Positions 41,264 to 50,149 of a stretch of 64,000 nt of DNA are shown piece by piece. Position 1 is the first letter of the stretch. Each line of letters opens with the position of its first letter. The notes under the pieces are model-generated. The model was not told the origin of the DNA. It searched no databases and saw only the letters and a program-made list of their open reading frames with translations. The position numbers and the translations under genes were made by a program. This DNA is from Vagococcus martis (GTDB lineage: Bacteria; Bacillota; Bacilli; Lactobacillales; Vagococcaceae), in assembly GCF_002026305.1 (NCBI RefSeq), contig NZ_MVAB01000001.1, positions 1,904,001 through 1,968,000 on the forward strand, in the 5' to 3' direction.

Positions 41264-41965
41264 ATGAAGAAAGAAGAATTTTTATCGCAAATTCATAAAG
41301 GCTTAATTGTTTCCTGTCAAGCATTACCGGGAGAACCCCTATATACTAAAGAAGGTGGTGTAATGCCTTTATTGGCTTTAGCAGCAAAGGAAGCTGGAGC
41401 AGTTGGAATCAGAGCAAATTCAGTTAGAGATATTCAACAGATTAAAGAAAAAGTTGATTTGCCAGTCATTGGTATTATTAAGCGAGATTACTTACCTGAG
41501 AAACCTTTTATCACAGCAACTATGAAAGAGGTAGATGAATTAGTAGAAACAGGTGTAGAGGTTATTGCTTTAGACTGTACGTTAAGACAACGTCATGATG
41601 GCTTAACGATTAATGAATTTATTAAACAAATAAAAGAAAAATATCCACAACAACTATTTATGGCAGATATCGCTACATTAGAAGAGGGGATAAATGCCCA
41701 TAAAGCAGGGATTGATTTTATTGGGACAACACTTTGTGGCTATACAGAAGAGAGTAAGGATATGGTCGTACCAAATGATGATTTAATTAAATCATTGATT
41801 GAATGCGGAGCTAATGTAATAGCTGAAGGACAAATACATACACCAGAAGTAGCAAAACGTATCATGGATTTAGGCGTGAGTGGCCTAGTCGTTGGTGGTG
41901 CAATTACACGTCCAAAAGAGATAGCAACTCGTTTTATTAACGAATTAAATAAGGAGGAAAACTAA
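41264..41965 (+). CDS. nanE: N-acetylmannosamine-6-phosphate 2-epimerase
   Basis: TIM-barrel enzyme turning ManNAc-6-P into GlcNAc-6-P. Typical segments are [14 protein letters not shown] (about 14-27), [56 protein letters not shown] and [11 protein letters not shown]. 233 residues. No nanA lyase or nanK kinase follows; instead a PTS permease starts one base after the stop. That arrangement points to uptake and phosphorylation of free ManNAc by the PTS rather than sialic acid catabolism. Confidence 0.94.
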   Translation: MKKEEFLSQIHKGLIVSCQALPGEPLYTKEGGVMPLLALAAKEAGAVGIRANSVRDIQQIKEKVDLPVIGIIKRDYLPEKPFITATMKEVDELVETGVEVIALDCTLRQRHDGLTINEFIKQIKEKYPQQLFMADIATLEEGINAHKAGIDFIGTTLCGYTEESKDMVVPNDDLIKSLIECGANVIAEGQIHTPEVAKRIMDLGVSGLVVGGAITRPKEIATRFINELNKEEN

Positions 41966-41966
41966 T

Positions 41967-43472
41967 ATGTTTAAAAAATTCTCTCAATTGGGTAGAGCAT
42001 TTATGTTACCAATATCGATTTTACCAGTAGCAGGGTTGTTACTTGGTTTAGGTGGTGCGTTAACAAATGAAAGTGCTGTGGCTGCCTATCCATTTTTAAA
42101 TCAAGGTTGGTTACAAACGATATTGACTGTGATGAGTTCAGCAGGAAATGCCGTATTTGCTAACTTAGCATTAATTTTTGCTATTGGTATTTCTGTTGGG
42201 TTAGCTAAGGGAGACAAAGGAACAGCTGGATTAGCTGGTGGTGTAGCCTTTCTAGTTTATACAGCAACTATTAGTGGATTATTACAATTATTTTCAGCAG
42301 AAGGTGCCACGATTGATACAGGGGTTGTTGGGTCAATCGTTATAGGTGTCACTGTTGCTACGCTACATAATAAATATCGTAAAATTCAATTACCACAATT
42401 TTTAGGTTTTTTTGGTGGGTCAAGGTTTATTCCAATCGTTTCATCTTTTGCTGCAATTATTATAGGTAGTTTCTTTTATATTATTTGGCCACCAATTCAA
42501 GATGCGTTAGTTGTCGCAGGAAATCACATTGCTGATATGGGAAGTATCGGAACGTTTTTCTACGGGTTCTTATTACGTTTAACTGGTGCAGTTGGACTAC
42601 ATCATACGATTTACCCAATGTTTTGGTATACCTCTCTTGGTGGTAGTGAAGTTGTGGCAGGTCAAACGATTTCAGGTGCACAAAATATCTTTTTCGCTCA
42701 GTTAGCTGATCCTCAACATACAGGATTATTTACTTATGGAACTCGATTCTTTGCAGGTCGTTTTATTACAATGATGTTTGGGTTACCTGCTGCTTGTTAT
42801 GCTATGTATCGTGCTATTCCGAAAGCTAATAGGGAAAAAAATGGCGGATTATATTTTAGTGGAGCTTTGACATCGTTTTTGACAGGTATTACAGAACCAG
42901 TTGAATACATGTTCTTATTTGTTGCACCATGGTTATACGTCATTCACGCATTTCTGGATGGATTAGCCTTTTACTTTGCTGATATTTTAAATATTCGTAT
43001 AGGTAATTCTTTTTCCGGTGGATTAATCGACTTTTTATTATTTGGTTTACTTCAAGGCGAAGATAAAACAAATTGGATAAAAGTAATTCCTTTAGGGTTG
43101 TTATGGGCAGTTATATACTACTTAGTCTTCACTGTATGCATTAAAAAATTCCATGTAGCCATTCCAGGAATGGAAGAAGCAAGTAGTACGTTAAATGAAG
43201 CTGATGTAGTGGATAAAAATAGTACATTGCATGAAGAAGCGGTACAAATTATTGAAATTTTAGGAACTGAAGAAAACATCGAATCTGTTACTGCTTGTGC
43301 AACACGCTTGAGAGTTTCTGTGAAAGATAGTCAAAAAGTTCAAGTAGAGGTGTTCAAAACGCTAGGAGCTACAGCTGTATTTGAAGTTCAAGGTGGAATA
43401 CAAGCTGTTTATGGTGGTAAAGCCGATTTGTTAAGTCAAGAAATTAATCAAATTTTAGGATTAGATGAATAA
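41967..43472 (+). CDS. PTS EIICB transporter, glucose/GlcNAc superfamily, probable ManNAc permease
   Basis: A 501-residue EIIC-EIIB fusion. The EIIC domain (about 1-390) begins with QLGRAFMLPISILPVAGLLLG split over residues 6-27 and contains GAVGLHHTIYPMFWY and the substrate motif LTGITEPVEYMFLFVAPWLY split near residue 310. The EIIB domain (about 420-500) has the phosphorylated Cys444 in VTACATRLRVSV. It lacks its own EIIA, which is encoded next. Linkage to nanE suggests ManNAc as substrate; GlcNAc or another N-acetyl sugar cannot be excluded. Confidence 0.9.
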   Translation: MFKKFSQLGRAFMLPISILPVAGLLLGLGGALTNESAVAAYPFLNQGWLQTILTVMSSAGNAVFANLALIFAIGISVGLAKGDKGTAGLAGGVAFLVYTATISGLLQLFSAEGATIDTGVVGSIVIGVTVATLHNKYRKIQLPQFLGFFGGSRFIPIVSSFAAIIIGSFFYIIWPPIQDALVVAGNHIADMGSIGTFFYGFLLRLTGAVGLHHTIYPMFWYTSLGGSEVVAGQTISGAQNIFFAQLADPQHTGLFTYGTRFFAGRFITMMFGLPAACYAMYRAIPKANREKNGGLYFSGALTSFLTGITEPVEYMFLFVAPWLYVIHAFLDGLAFYFADILNIRIGNSFSGGLIDFLLFGLLQGEDKTNWIKVIPLGLLWAVIYYLVFTVCIKKFHVAIPGMEEASSTLNEADVVDKNSTLHEEAVQIIEILGTEENIESVTACATRLRVSVKDSQKVQVEVFKTLGATAVFEVQGGIQAVYGGKADLLSQEINQILGLDE

Positions 43473-43527
43473 ATTTATTTTTAGCCGAATAAATGAGTGA
43501 ATAGCGAGAATAATTGAGGTGATATAA

Positions 43528-44016
43528 ATGTTTAAGATGTTTCAAAAGAAAGAAAAAACAATGCCGATTTATGCTGTAGCAACAGGTAAATTAATTGAAT
43601 TAGCTGAAGTGTCTGATGAGATGTTTTCTCAAAAGTTGATGGGAGATGGTTTTGCAGTTTTACCAACAGATGGGAATGTGTCATCACCTATAGATGGAAA
43701 AGTAATGTCTGTTTTTCCAACGAAACATGCTATCACATTGGAAACAAATGATGGCTTAGAGTGTTTAATTCATATGGGGGTTGATACGGTTGAATTAAAC
43801 GGAGAACCATTTACTATCCATGTTCAGGAAGGGGATAATGTATCTTCAGAGACGAGATTAGCAACTATCGATTTAGATAAACTAAAATCAGCAAGTAAAC
43901 ATGCAGATATTATCGTTGTTTTTCCAAATTATGCCGAAAAAATTAAATTAATGACAATGAACACGTTAAAGCAAGTTGTTTCAACAGATCAAATAGGCAA
44001 GCTAATTTTAAAATAA
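43528..44016 (+). CDS. PTS EIIA component, glucose type
   Basis: A 162-residue Crr-like EIIA. The phosphorylation site is His82 in LIHMGVDTVELNG, with the partner His67 in TKHAITLETNDG. The opening PIYAVATGKLIELAEVSDEMF and the GDGFAVLPTDG turn are standard. It is in the same operon as the EIICB (55-bp gap with GAGGTG before the ATG) and would pass phosphate from HPr to Cys444 of that protein. Confidence 0.93.
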   Translation: MFKMFQKKEKTMPIYAVATGKLIELAEVSDEMFSQKLMGDGFAVLPTDGNVSSPIDGKVMSVFPTKHAITLETNDGLECLIHMGVDTVELNGEPFTIHVQEGDNVSSETRLATIDLDKLKSASKHADIIVVFPNYAEKIKLMTMNTLKQVVSTDQIGKLILK

Positions 44017-44076
44017 ATTTGTTTTATTCATGGCTCTATAAAAGTAATGAATCAAATAAAGAAATGGTATATCTAG

Positions 44077-44124
44077 CACACTAAGAGTTAAGTGAATCAT
44101 TCTGACTTTTAGTGTGTTTTTTTA
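44077..44124 (+). terminator. Terminator of the nanE-PTS operon
   Basis: CACACTAAGAGTTA pairs with TGACTTTTAGTGTG through about 14 bp with two wobbles, followed by seven T residues. Confidence 0.8.
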
Positions 44125-44193
44125 ATTAGAGACTTCTTTTTTTTCGATAGAAATTAATTAATCGTAACGGATGAAATATCATTAAAAATAGCG

Positions 44194-44239
44194 TATAATA
44201 GCAATTGACGTAGAGTGCCTAGGAGCCTCTATTTTTTTT
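44194..44239 (+). promoter_or_regulatory. yqeG promoter region with small terminator-like leader hairpin
   Basis: TATAAT at 44194-44199 is a probable -10 element. Downstream TAGAG (44211-44215) and CTCTA (44227-44231) pair around an 11-nt loop and are followed by eight T residues, a terminator-like arrangement with a weak 5-bp stem. TTGACG (44205-44210) with TCTATT (44228-44233) is an alternative promoter reading. Confidence 0.35.
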
Positions 44240-44253
44240 GAAAGGAAGAAACT

Positions 44254-44784
44254 ATGTTTAATCAATATAAACCGACATGGATGGTAGATAAAATTTACAA
44301 TATTACGCCTGCGCAATTGAAGTCAAAAGGAATTGATGCAGTGTTGACTGACTTAGACAACACTTTAATTGCTTGGAATAATCCTGATGGAACGCCTGAG
44401 TTATTGGAATGGATTAAAAGTATGAAAGAAGCTAATATTCCAGTGATTGTCGTGTCTAATAATAAAGCATCACGAATTGAACGAGCTGTTAATTCGCTAG
44501 GTCTTGATTATGTGTCACGAGCAATGAAACCTTTTAACAAAGGATTTAAGGAAGTTGAAAGACGCTATAATTTACCGAATAAACATCTAGTGATGATTGG
44601 TGACCAGTTGATGACGGATATTAAAGGAGCTAATAGTGCTGGTATTCGTACTATATTAGTAAAACCGATTGTTGAAACCGACGCTTGGAACACCCAGTTT
44701 AATCGTGCGATGGAAAAGAAAATAATGTCTTATTTATTAAAAAAACATCCAGATATGAAATGGAGGACGTCATTGAATGACTGA
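44254..44784 (+). CDS. yqeG: YqeG-family HAD phosphatase
   Basis: A 176-residue HAD IIIA phosphatase. The nucleophile aspartates are in LTDLDNTLIAW, motif II in VIVVSNNKASR and motif IV in VMIGDQLMTDIKGANSAG. The physiological substrate is not established, though members resemble phosphatidylglycerophosphatases. It opens the conserved yqeG-yqeH-yhbY-nadD-yqeK-rsfS-yqeM operon and overlaps yqeH by eight bases. Confidence 0.93.
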   Translation: MFNQYKPTWMVDKIYNITPAQLKSKGIDAVLTDLDNTLIAWNNPDGTPELLEWIKSMKEANIPVIVVSNNKASRIERAVNSLGLDYVSRAMKPFNKGFKEVERRYNLPNKHLVMIGDQLMTDIKGANSAGIRTILVKPIVETDAWNTQFNRAMEKKIMSYLLKKHPDMKWRTSLND

Positions 44785-45886
44785 TGAACTAAAATGTATA
44801 GGGTGTGGCTCAACTATACAAACTGAAGATGCAAATAAAATAGGTTATACACCTCAATCTGCTTTAGACAAAGGAATGGAATCTGGTGAGTTATATTGTC
44901 AAAGATGTTTTCGTTTAAGACATTATAATGAGATTCAAGATGTGGATTTAACGGACGCTGATTTCTTAGCCTTGTTAAATAAAATTGGTGACACAGATGC
45001 ATTAATTGTAAATGTTGTTGATATCTTTGATTTTAACGGTAGCTTAATTCCAGGCCTACACCGTTTTGCAGGAGATAATCCCGTGTTATTAGTAGGAAAT
45101 AAAGCAGACATATTACCTAAGTCTTTGAAGAAACCCCGTTTAATTCAATGGATGAAAGAACGTGCTCATGAAGCTGGTTTACGTCCAATAGACGTGACGT
45201 TAACTAGTGCAAAACGCAAACAGGATATTCAGGAGTTTTTAGAATTAATAGACAAATATCGTGATGGACGAGATGTTTACATCGTTGGTGTGACAAATGT
45301 TGGTAAGTCAACATTGATTAATGAAATTATCAGACAATCAGCAGGAGTTGATAATGTCATTACAACGTCTCAATTTCCTGGAACGACACTTGACTTGATT
45401 GAGATTCCATTTGAAGATGGTAGTTGTTTAATAGATACACCTGGTATTATTCATCGTCATCAAATGGCACACTATTTAGGGAAAAAAGATTTACGTTTGG
45501 TATCACCAACTAAAGAAATCAAACCCAAAGTGTATCAGTTAAATGCAGGACAAACACTCTTTTTAGGTGGTCTTGCTCGTTTTGATGTGATTCAAGCTGA
45601 AAAGATGGGCTTTATTGCTTATGTATCTAACGATTTAATGATTCATCGTACAAAACTTGAAACAGCGACAGAGTTTTATAAAAAACATGTCGGTGGATTG
45701 TTACAACCACCTAGAGAAGATGAAGTAGAAGAATTTCCAGAGCTTGTTCGGTTTGAATTCTCTGTAAAAGAAAAGACAGATTTAGTATTTGCTGGACTTG
45801 GTTGGGTTACTATACCAAAACCATGTGTCATTGCAGGATGGGCACCAAAGGGCGTTGATGTTATCATCAGAAAAGCCTTGATTTAA
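44777..45886 (+). CDS. yqeH: Ribosome biogenesis GTPase YqeH
   Basis: Circularly permuted GTPase needed for 30S assembly. An N-terminal C4 zinc finger (Cys7, Cys10, Cys41, Cys44) precedes the permuted G motifs: G4 VGNKAD, G5 TSAK, then G1 GVTNVGKST and G3 DTPG. A C-terminal domain of about 150 residues completes 369 residues. The order G4-G5-G1-G3 is visible directly. It is co-transcribed with yqeG and yhbY, both also linked to ribosome or envelope functions. Confidence 0.95.
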   Translation: MTDELKCIGCGSTIQTEDANKIGYTPQSALDKGMESGELYCQRCFRLRHYNEIQDVDLTDADFLALLNKIGDTDALIVNVVDIFDFNGSLIPGLHRFAGDNPVLLVGNKADILPKSLKKPRLIQWMKERAHEAGLRPIDVTLTSAKRKQDIQEFLELIDKYRDGRDVYIVGVTNVGKSTLINEIIRQSAGVDNVITTSQFPGTTLDLIEIPFEDGSCLIDTPGIIHRHQMAHYLGKKDLRLVSPTKEIKPKVYQLNAGQTLFLGGLARFDVIQAEKMGFIAYVSNDLMIHRTKLETATEFYKKHVGGLLQPPREDEVEEFPELVRFEFSVKEKTDLVFAGLGWVTIPKPCVIAGWAPKGVDVIIRKALI

Positions 45887-45906
45887 GAAAGAGGGATAAA
45901 ACATAT

Positions 45907-46218
45907 ATGGAATTACGTGGAAAACAAAAAAGATTTTTAAGAAGTCAAGCACATCACTTAGATCCAATCGTACAAATTGGTAAAAATGGCTTAACTGATA
46001 CAGTATATGATCAGGTAGATGATATTTTAGAAAGACGTGAATTGATTAAAATAACGTTATTACAAAATACTGATGAAGATATTCAAGACGTTGCTTGGCG
46101 TATGGAAGAAGAACTTGATTGTGCGGCTGTTCAAATAATTGGACGCATTATAGTTCTATTTAGACCTTCTTCAAAAGAAAAATACCAAAAATTATCACCT
46201 CTTGTCAGAAAAATGTAG
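45907..46218 (+). CDS. yhbY: YhbY/YqeI-family RNA-binding protein
   Basis: A 103-residue CRM-domain protein. The family core is evident: LRGKQKRFLRSQAHHLDPIV, QIGKNGLTDTV, LERRELIKITLL and the terminal GRIIVLFRPS. CRM proteins bind pre-50S ribosomal RNA. It follows yqeH by 20 bp with AGAGGG upstream, and its end is followed closely by the nadD ribosome site. Confidence 0.93.
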   Translation: MELRGKQKRFLRSQAHHLDPIVQIGKNGLTDTVYDQVDDILERRELIKITLLQNTDEDIQDVAWRMEEELDCAAVQIIGRIIVLFRPSSKEKYQKLSPLVRKM

Positions 46219-46228
46219 GAGTAGAGCT

Positions 46229-46867
46229 ATGTCAACTCATGTAGATAACCATACAATCGTACACGAAAAAACTGAAATGATTAATGAGCCAAGAAAACGA
46301 GTTGGGATGTTAGGTGGAGGGTTTAATCCAGTTCATCTAGGGCATTTGGTGATGGCTGAACAGGTGTATGCCCAACTAGCTTTAGATGAGTTTTATCTCA
46401 TGCCAACTTATCAACCACCACATGTTGACAAAAAGACAGTGATTGATGCAAGCCACCGAGTTGCCATGTTAGAATTAGCAACAAAATCAAATCCTCATCT
46501 TAAGGTTGAATTAGAAGAAGTATATCGTGAAGGAAAAAGTTATACGTTTGATACGATGGAGTCTTTAATTGCAAAAAATCCAAATACGGATTATTATTTT
46601 GTTATAGGCGGAGATATGGTTGACTACTTACCAAAATGGTATAAAATTGATGAGTTAATGAAGATGATTCAATTTGTTGCGATTAAAAGGAGTGGTTTTC
46701 CACAAACATCTGATTACCCATTAATATGGGTCGATTCTCCAAGGATGGATATCAGCTCTTCTTTGATACGACAAAATATTCAAAGAGGATGCCCAATTAA
46801 GTATTTAGTACCTGATAACGTGATTGACTATATACAAAAAAAGGATTTGTATCGCCATGACAACTGA
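46229..46867 (+). CDS. nadD: Nicotinate-nucleotide adenylyltransferase
   Basis: Makes deamido-NAD from nicotinate mononucleotide. The nucleotidyltransferase motif GMLGGGFNPVHLGHLVMAEQ is near residues 23-42; YLMPTYQPPHVDKK and RMDISSSLIRQNI are the other landmarks. The start at ATG 46229 has AGGAGTAGAG upstream, giving 212 residues with a roughly 20-residue leader before the core strand, longer than usual. The 3' end overlaps yqeK by 11 bases. Confidence 0.94.
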   Translation: MSTHVDNHTIVHEKTEMINEPRKRVGMLGGGFNPVHLGHLVMAEQVYAQLALDEFYLMPTYQPPHVDKKTVIDASHRVAMLELATKSNPHLKVELEEVYREGKSYTFDTMESLIAKNPNTDYYFVIGGDMVDYLPKWYKIDELMKMIQFVAIKRSGFPQTSDYPLIWVDSPRMDISSSLIRQNIQRGCPIKYLVPDNVIDYIQKKDLYRHDN

Positions 46868-47456
46868 GTTAGTTTATAGCAAACAATATACTGATTTAAC
46901 TCGTGAAGACTTAATGCAAAAAGTATCTGAACAAATGTCTGATAAACGATTTCAGCATGTGTTACGAGTAGAAAAAAAAGCATTGGAATTAGCGAATAAC
47001 TATCAAATTGATAAAGAAAAAGCAAGTATCGCAGCGTTAACTCATGATTACGCAAAGGAAAGACCTGATGAAGAGATGATGGATATCATCCAAAACGAAG
47101 GTTTTTCTCGTGAATTATTGGAATATGGAAATGCGATATGGCACGGTATACTAGGTGCTTATCTGGTCAAAACAGAATTAGGTATAGCTGACCAAGAGAT
47201 TCTTGATGCGATAATGTTACATACGACTGGCGCTAAAGAGATGAGTGATTTGGCTAAGGTGATTTATGTGGCGGATTATATTGAGGATGGTCGTGATTTT
47301 CCTGGTGTTGTCGAGGCAAGAGAAAGTGCAGAAAGAAGTTTAGATGAAGCTGTTTCATATGAGACATATAACACCTTAACTTATTTATTAAAAAGTAAAA
47401 AGAAAATATACCCAAAAACATTAGAAACATACAATTATTGGGTTGTAAGTCATTAG
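46857..47456 (+). CDS. yqeK: YqeK, HD-domain symmetrical dinucleoside tetraphosphatase
   Basis: A 199-residue HD-domain hydrolase; the family cleaves diadenosine tetraphosphate to ADP. Metal ligands appear as HVLRVEKKALEL, AALTHDYAKE and AIWHGILGAY, with LHTTGAKEMSDLAKVIYVAD split near residue 125-144. ATG 46857 lies inside the end of nadD; AAGGAT is about 11 bases upstream. Its stop codon overlaps the Shine-Dalgarno of rsfS. Confidence 0.92.
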   Translation: MTTELVYSKQYTDLTREDLMQKVSEQMSDKRFQHVLRVEKKALELANNYQIDKEKASIAALTHDYAKERPDEEMMDIIQNEGFSRELLEYGNAIWHGILGAYLVKTELGIADQEILDAIMLHTTGAKEMSDLAKVIYVADYIEDGRDFPGVVEARESAERSLDEAVSYETYNTLTYLLKSKKKIYPKTLETYNYWVVSH

Positions 47457-47468
47457 GAGGGATTCATT

Positions 47469-47825
47469 ATTAATAGTGAGCAGATTTTAGAATTAGTAGT
47501 AAAGGCAGCAGATGACAAACGTGCAGAGGATATCGTGGGATTAGATGTATCAAAGGTGTCTCTTTTAGCAGATTATTTCGTGATTTGTCATGGGAATAGT
47601 GATAAGCAAGTATTAGCAATTGCAAAAGAAATTATTGACGAAGCGTATAAACATGAGGTTGATGTGAGACGTGTTGAAGGAAAAGAGTCAGCTCGTTGGA
47701 TTTTAATTGATTTAGGTGATGTCATTGCACATATTTTCTACGGAGAAGAACGTGAATTTTATAATCTAGAAAAATTATGGTCAGATGCACCACTTGTTAA
47801 TATCGATCATATGGTAGTTAGCTAA
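47469..47825 (+). CDS. rsfS: Ribosomal silencing factor RsfS, apparent ATT start
   Basis: Binds L14 (uL14) and prevents subunit joining under nutrient limitation. The conserved N-terminal stretch LELVVKAADDKRAEDIV is fully encoded before the first conventional start (GTG 47535), so the true start must lie upstream. In frame there is only ATT at 47469 (or 47466), placed 7 bases after a perfect GGAGGG; the preceding in-frame TAG is at 47454. From ATT the product is 118 residues, beginning (M)NSEQILELV, which matches the family. Starting at GTG 47535 would remove 22 conserved residues. The end overlaps yqeM by one base. Confidence 0.85.
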   Translation: MNSEQILELVVKAADDKRAEDIVGLDVSKVSLLADYFVICHGNSDKQVLAIAKEIIDEAYKHEVDVRRVEGKESARWILIDLGDVIAHIFYGEEREFYNLEKLWSDAPLVNIDHMVVS

Positions 47826-48565
47826 TGACAATTTATAAAACGTTCGCTAAGATTTATGATGAGGTCATGGACGAAACGTTATATGAAGATTGGTTGAATT
47901 TTACAATGCGTCATATTGGCGAGTCACAAAAAAATATTTTAGAACTTGCGTGTGGTACAGGCATATTATCTGTTGAATTAGCCAATATCGGTCATCAGGT
48001 GACAGGCCTTGATTTGTCTGAAGAGATGATTGAATTAGCGAAAGAACGAACAACAGAAGCTGATGACTTGTTATCTTTTGAAGTTGGAGATATGCTAGAT
48101 TTGAAGAAAACAAATCAGTATGATATGGTGACGTGTTTTTCAGATTCGTTGTGTTACATGCCAGATGAAGAAGCAGTTCAGACTGTTTTTAATGAAGTGA
48201 ATCGTGCGTTGAAATCAGGTGGGATATTTTTATTTGATGTTCATTCTATTTTTAAAATGGAGCATGAATTTCCAGAATATAGTTATCATTATCAAACGGA
48301 TGAATTTGCTTTTTTATGGGAAAGTTATCCAGGAGATGTGCCTTATAGTATTGAACACTTTTTGACGTTTTTTGTAAAAGAAACAGAAGAAGAGGACATC
48401 TTTAAACGCTATGATGAACTGCATGAAGAACGTACTTATTCAATCGAAACATATGAAAAAATGCTTTCTAAATCAGGGTTTACTGATATTAAAGTCGTCG
48501 CTGACTTTACAGATAACAAACCAAATGACGAAAGTACACGTTGGTTTTTCATTTGTCAAAAATAA
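47825..48565 (+). CDS. YqeM-type class I SAM-dependent methyltransferase
   Basis: A 246-residue Rossmann methyltransferase. SAM motif I is ILELACGTGILSVELA (near residue 40), motif II VTGLDLSEEMIELA, with MVTCFSDSLCYM after it. The substrate is unknown. The ATG overlaps the rsfS stop (TAATG), typical for this operon. A different, unrelated methyltransferase is encoded at 56057. Confidence 0.88.
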   Translation: MTIYKTFAKIYDEVMDETLYEDWLNFTMRHIGESQKNILELACGTGILSVELANIGHQVTGLDLSEEMIELAKERTTEADDLLSFEVGDMLDLKKTNQYDMVTCFSDSLCYMPDEEAVQTVFNEVNRALKSGGIFLFDVHSIFKMEHEFPEYSYHYQTDEFAFLWESYPGDVPYSIEHFLTFFVKETEEEDIFKRYDELHEERTYSIETYEKMLSKSGFTDIKVVADFTDNKPNDESTRWFFICQK

Positions 48566-48570
48566 TTATG

Positions 48571-48600
48571 TAGCTTAGAGACTCGTTCTCTGAGCTATTT
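48571..48600 (+). terminator. Hairpin between yqeM and tmcAL
   Basis: TAGCTTAGAGA pairs with TCTCTGAGCTA (11 bp, one wobble, 5-nt loop), followed by a short TTTTA. Weak T-run, so partial read-through is likely. Confidence 0.6.
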
Positions 48601-48621
48601 TAATACGTTGGGAGTAGTTTG

Positions 48622-49839
48622 ATGAGGTTAACAAGTTGCGGTGTTATTGTAGAGTATAACCCATTTCATAATGGACATATCTACCATTTGAAAGAGGCAA
48701 GGAAAAAGTCAGAAGCAGATGTGTTAGTAGCAGTCATGAGTGGTAATTTTTTGCAACGAGGAGAACCAGCTATCATAGATAAATGGCAAAGAGCAGAAAC
48801 CGCCCTACATAATGGAGCTGATTTAGTCATAGAGTTGCCCTTTGCATATGCAGTACAGTCAGCAGATTACTTTGCAAAAGGTGGTGTTAAGTTGCTTCAT
48901 AGTTTAAATGTGGAGTCACTTTGTTTTGGAACAGATTTAACACAATCAATGGATTATGAATTATTTGGTCAAACGTATGTGGAAAAAGAGAAACTTATTA
49001 ATCAACGATACCAAGAAATAAAAAATAATGGACAGAGTTATCCGCAACAAATGACACAAATTTATAGGGAGTTATTGCAACAAGTTCCACTTGATTTTTC
49101 ATCACCAAATCATATTTTAGGGATGGCTTATGCCAAAGAAAATGCAAGGTATGCTAATCCAATGTCGCTCATTCCTATTACTAGACAAGGTTCCGGTTAT
49201 CATGATGAAACCATAAAATCACAAGAGTTTTCCAGTGCAACAGCTATCAGGCAACGTGTTTTAGAAAAAGATATGACAAGTATTTCTCACACAGTACCAA
49301 GTGAAACACGTGACTTTTTAGAAAATACTGACTTACATTCTTGGGAGGACTATTGGCCATTATTAAAGTATCATTTGTTAAATCACTCTTTTGAAGAATT
49401 ATCTGATACTTATCAACTAAGTGAAGGAATAGAGTATCGATTGAAAGAATCGGTAAAAAAAGCGGCTAGCTTTTCAGATTTTATGTCTCTTGTTAAAACG
49501 AAACGGTACACATGGACAAGATTACAACGTTTAGCTACCTATTTGTTGTTAAATGTAAGAGAAAAAGAAATCCATGATGCTTGGCAAAATTCTTATTTAA
49601 GAGTTTTAGGGTTCACTGAAAAAGGTCGTCAATTTTTAAATCAAGAAAAAAATCATGCTACTTTGCCTATTGTGACAAAAATTGATCAAAAGAATGAGAA
49701 GCAGTTATCGTTGGACATTCGAGCAGGACAAATTTATCAGTTAGCTCAACAACATCAGCATAAAGAGCAGGATTATTACCGCTCGCCAATTTATTTGAAA
49801 GGGGAAACGTCATATGAAAGTTATACTTCATATCCATGA
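48622..49839 (+). CDS. tmcAL: tRNA(Met) cytidine acetate ligase (YlbM)
   Basis: Makes N4-acetylcytidine at the wobble position of elongator tRNA-Met from acetate and ATP. The nucleotidyltransferase-like core is visible as GVIVEYNPFHNGHIYHL (residues 7-23, HxGH motif) and VAVMSGNFLQRGEPAI. 405 residues against 415 in Bacillus. The start is ATG 48622 behind GGGAG; a TTG one codon upstream is less likely. Its 3' end overlaps the next gene by 26 bases. Confidence 0.93.
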   Translation: MRLTSCGVIVEYNPFHNGHIYHLKEARKKSEADVLVAVMSGNFLQRGEPAIIDKWQRAETALHNGADLVIELPFAYAVQSADYFAKGGVKLLHSLNVESLCFGTDLTQSMDYELFGQTYVEKEKLINQRYQEIKNNGQSYPQQMTQIYRELLQQVPLDFSSPNHILGMAYAKENARYANPMSLIPITRQGSGYHDETIKSQEFSSATAIRQRVLEKDMTSISHTVPSETRDFLENTDLHSWEDYWPLLKYHLLNHSFEELSDTYQLSEGIEYRLKESVKKAASFSDFMSLVKTKRYTWTRLQRLATYLLLNVREKEIHDAWQNSYLRVLGFTEKGRQFLNQEKNHATLPIVTKIDQKNEKQLSLDIRAGQIYQLAQQHQHKEQDYYRSPIYLKGETSYESYTSYP

Positions 49840-50149
49840 TTTAATTATGTGGTCTACTTGTTTAGCAAATGTAAATAATTTGCTTGAAGCAAGTGAGGAT
49901 GACGAGATAAAAAATATTGAAGTGGTAGCCAATGGACCAGCAATTAAAGGTTATCTGGATCAAGATATTTGTCAAAAAATTGACAGATTGCAACAAAACA
50001 GAGGGATTGTATTTTCTAGTTGTGCTAAGGCAATGTCAAATCAGGATGTGGCAAAAGAGAGTTTGTTAGCCAATGTTCAAGTTGTTGCATCAGGGGTTTA
50101 CCGATTAGTTAAGCTACAACAACAAGGGTACTTATATATAAAAGTGTAG
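49814..50149 (+). CDS. DsrE-family protein
   Basis: A 111-residue DsrE/DsrF/TusD-like protein with IEVVANGPAIKGYL and a single conserved-position cysteine in VFSSCAKAM. Family members handle persulfide sulfur or have unknown roles; here sulfur transfer is not demonstrated. It starts inside tmcAL behind AAAGGGGAAA, so the two are coupled. The stop codon lies within the terminator stem. Confidence 0.8.
   Translation: MKVILHIHDLIMWSTCLANVNNLLEASEDDEIKNIEVVANGPAIKGYLDQDICQKIDRLQQNRGIVFSSCAKAMSNQDVAKESLLANVQVVASGVYRLVKLQQQGYLYIKV

Noticed and set aside
47535-47825. rsfS starting at GTG 47535
   Set aside because: It would delete 22 residues that are highly conserved in RsfS; the AGAGGA before it is probably fortuitous.
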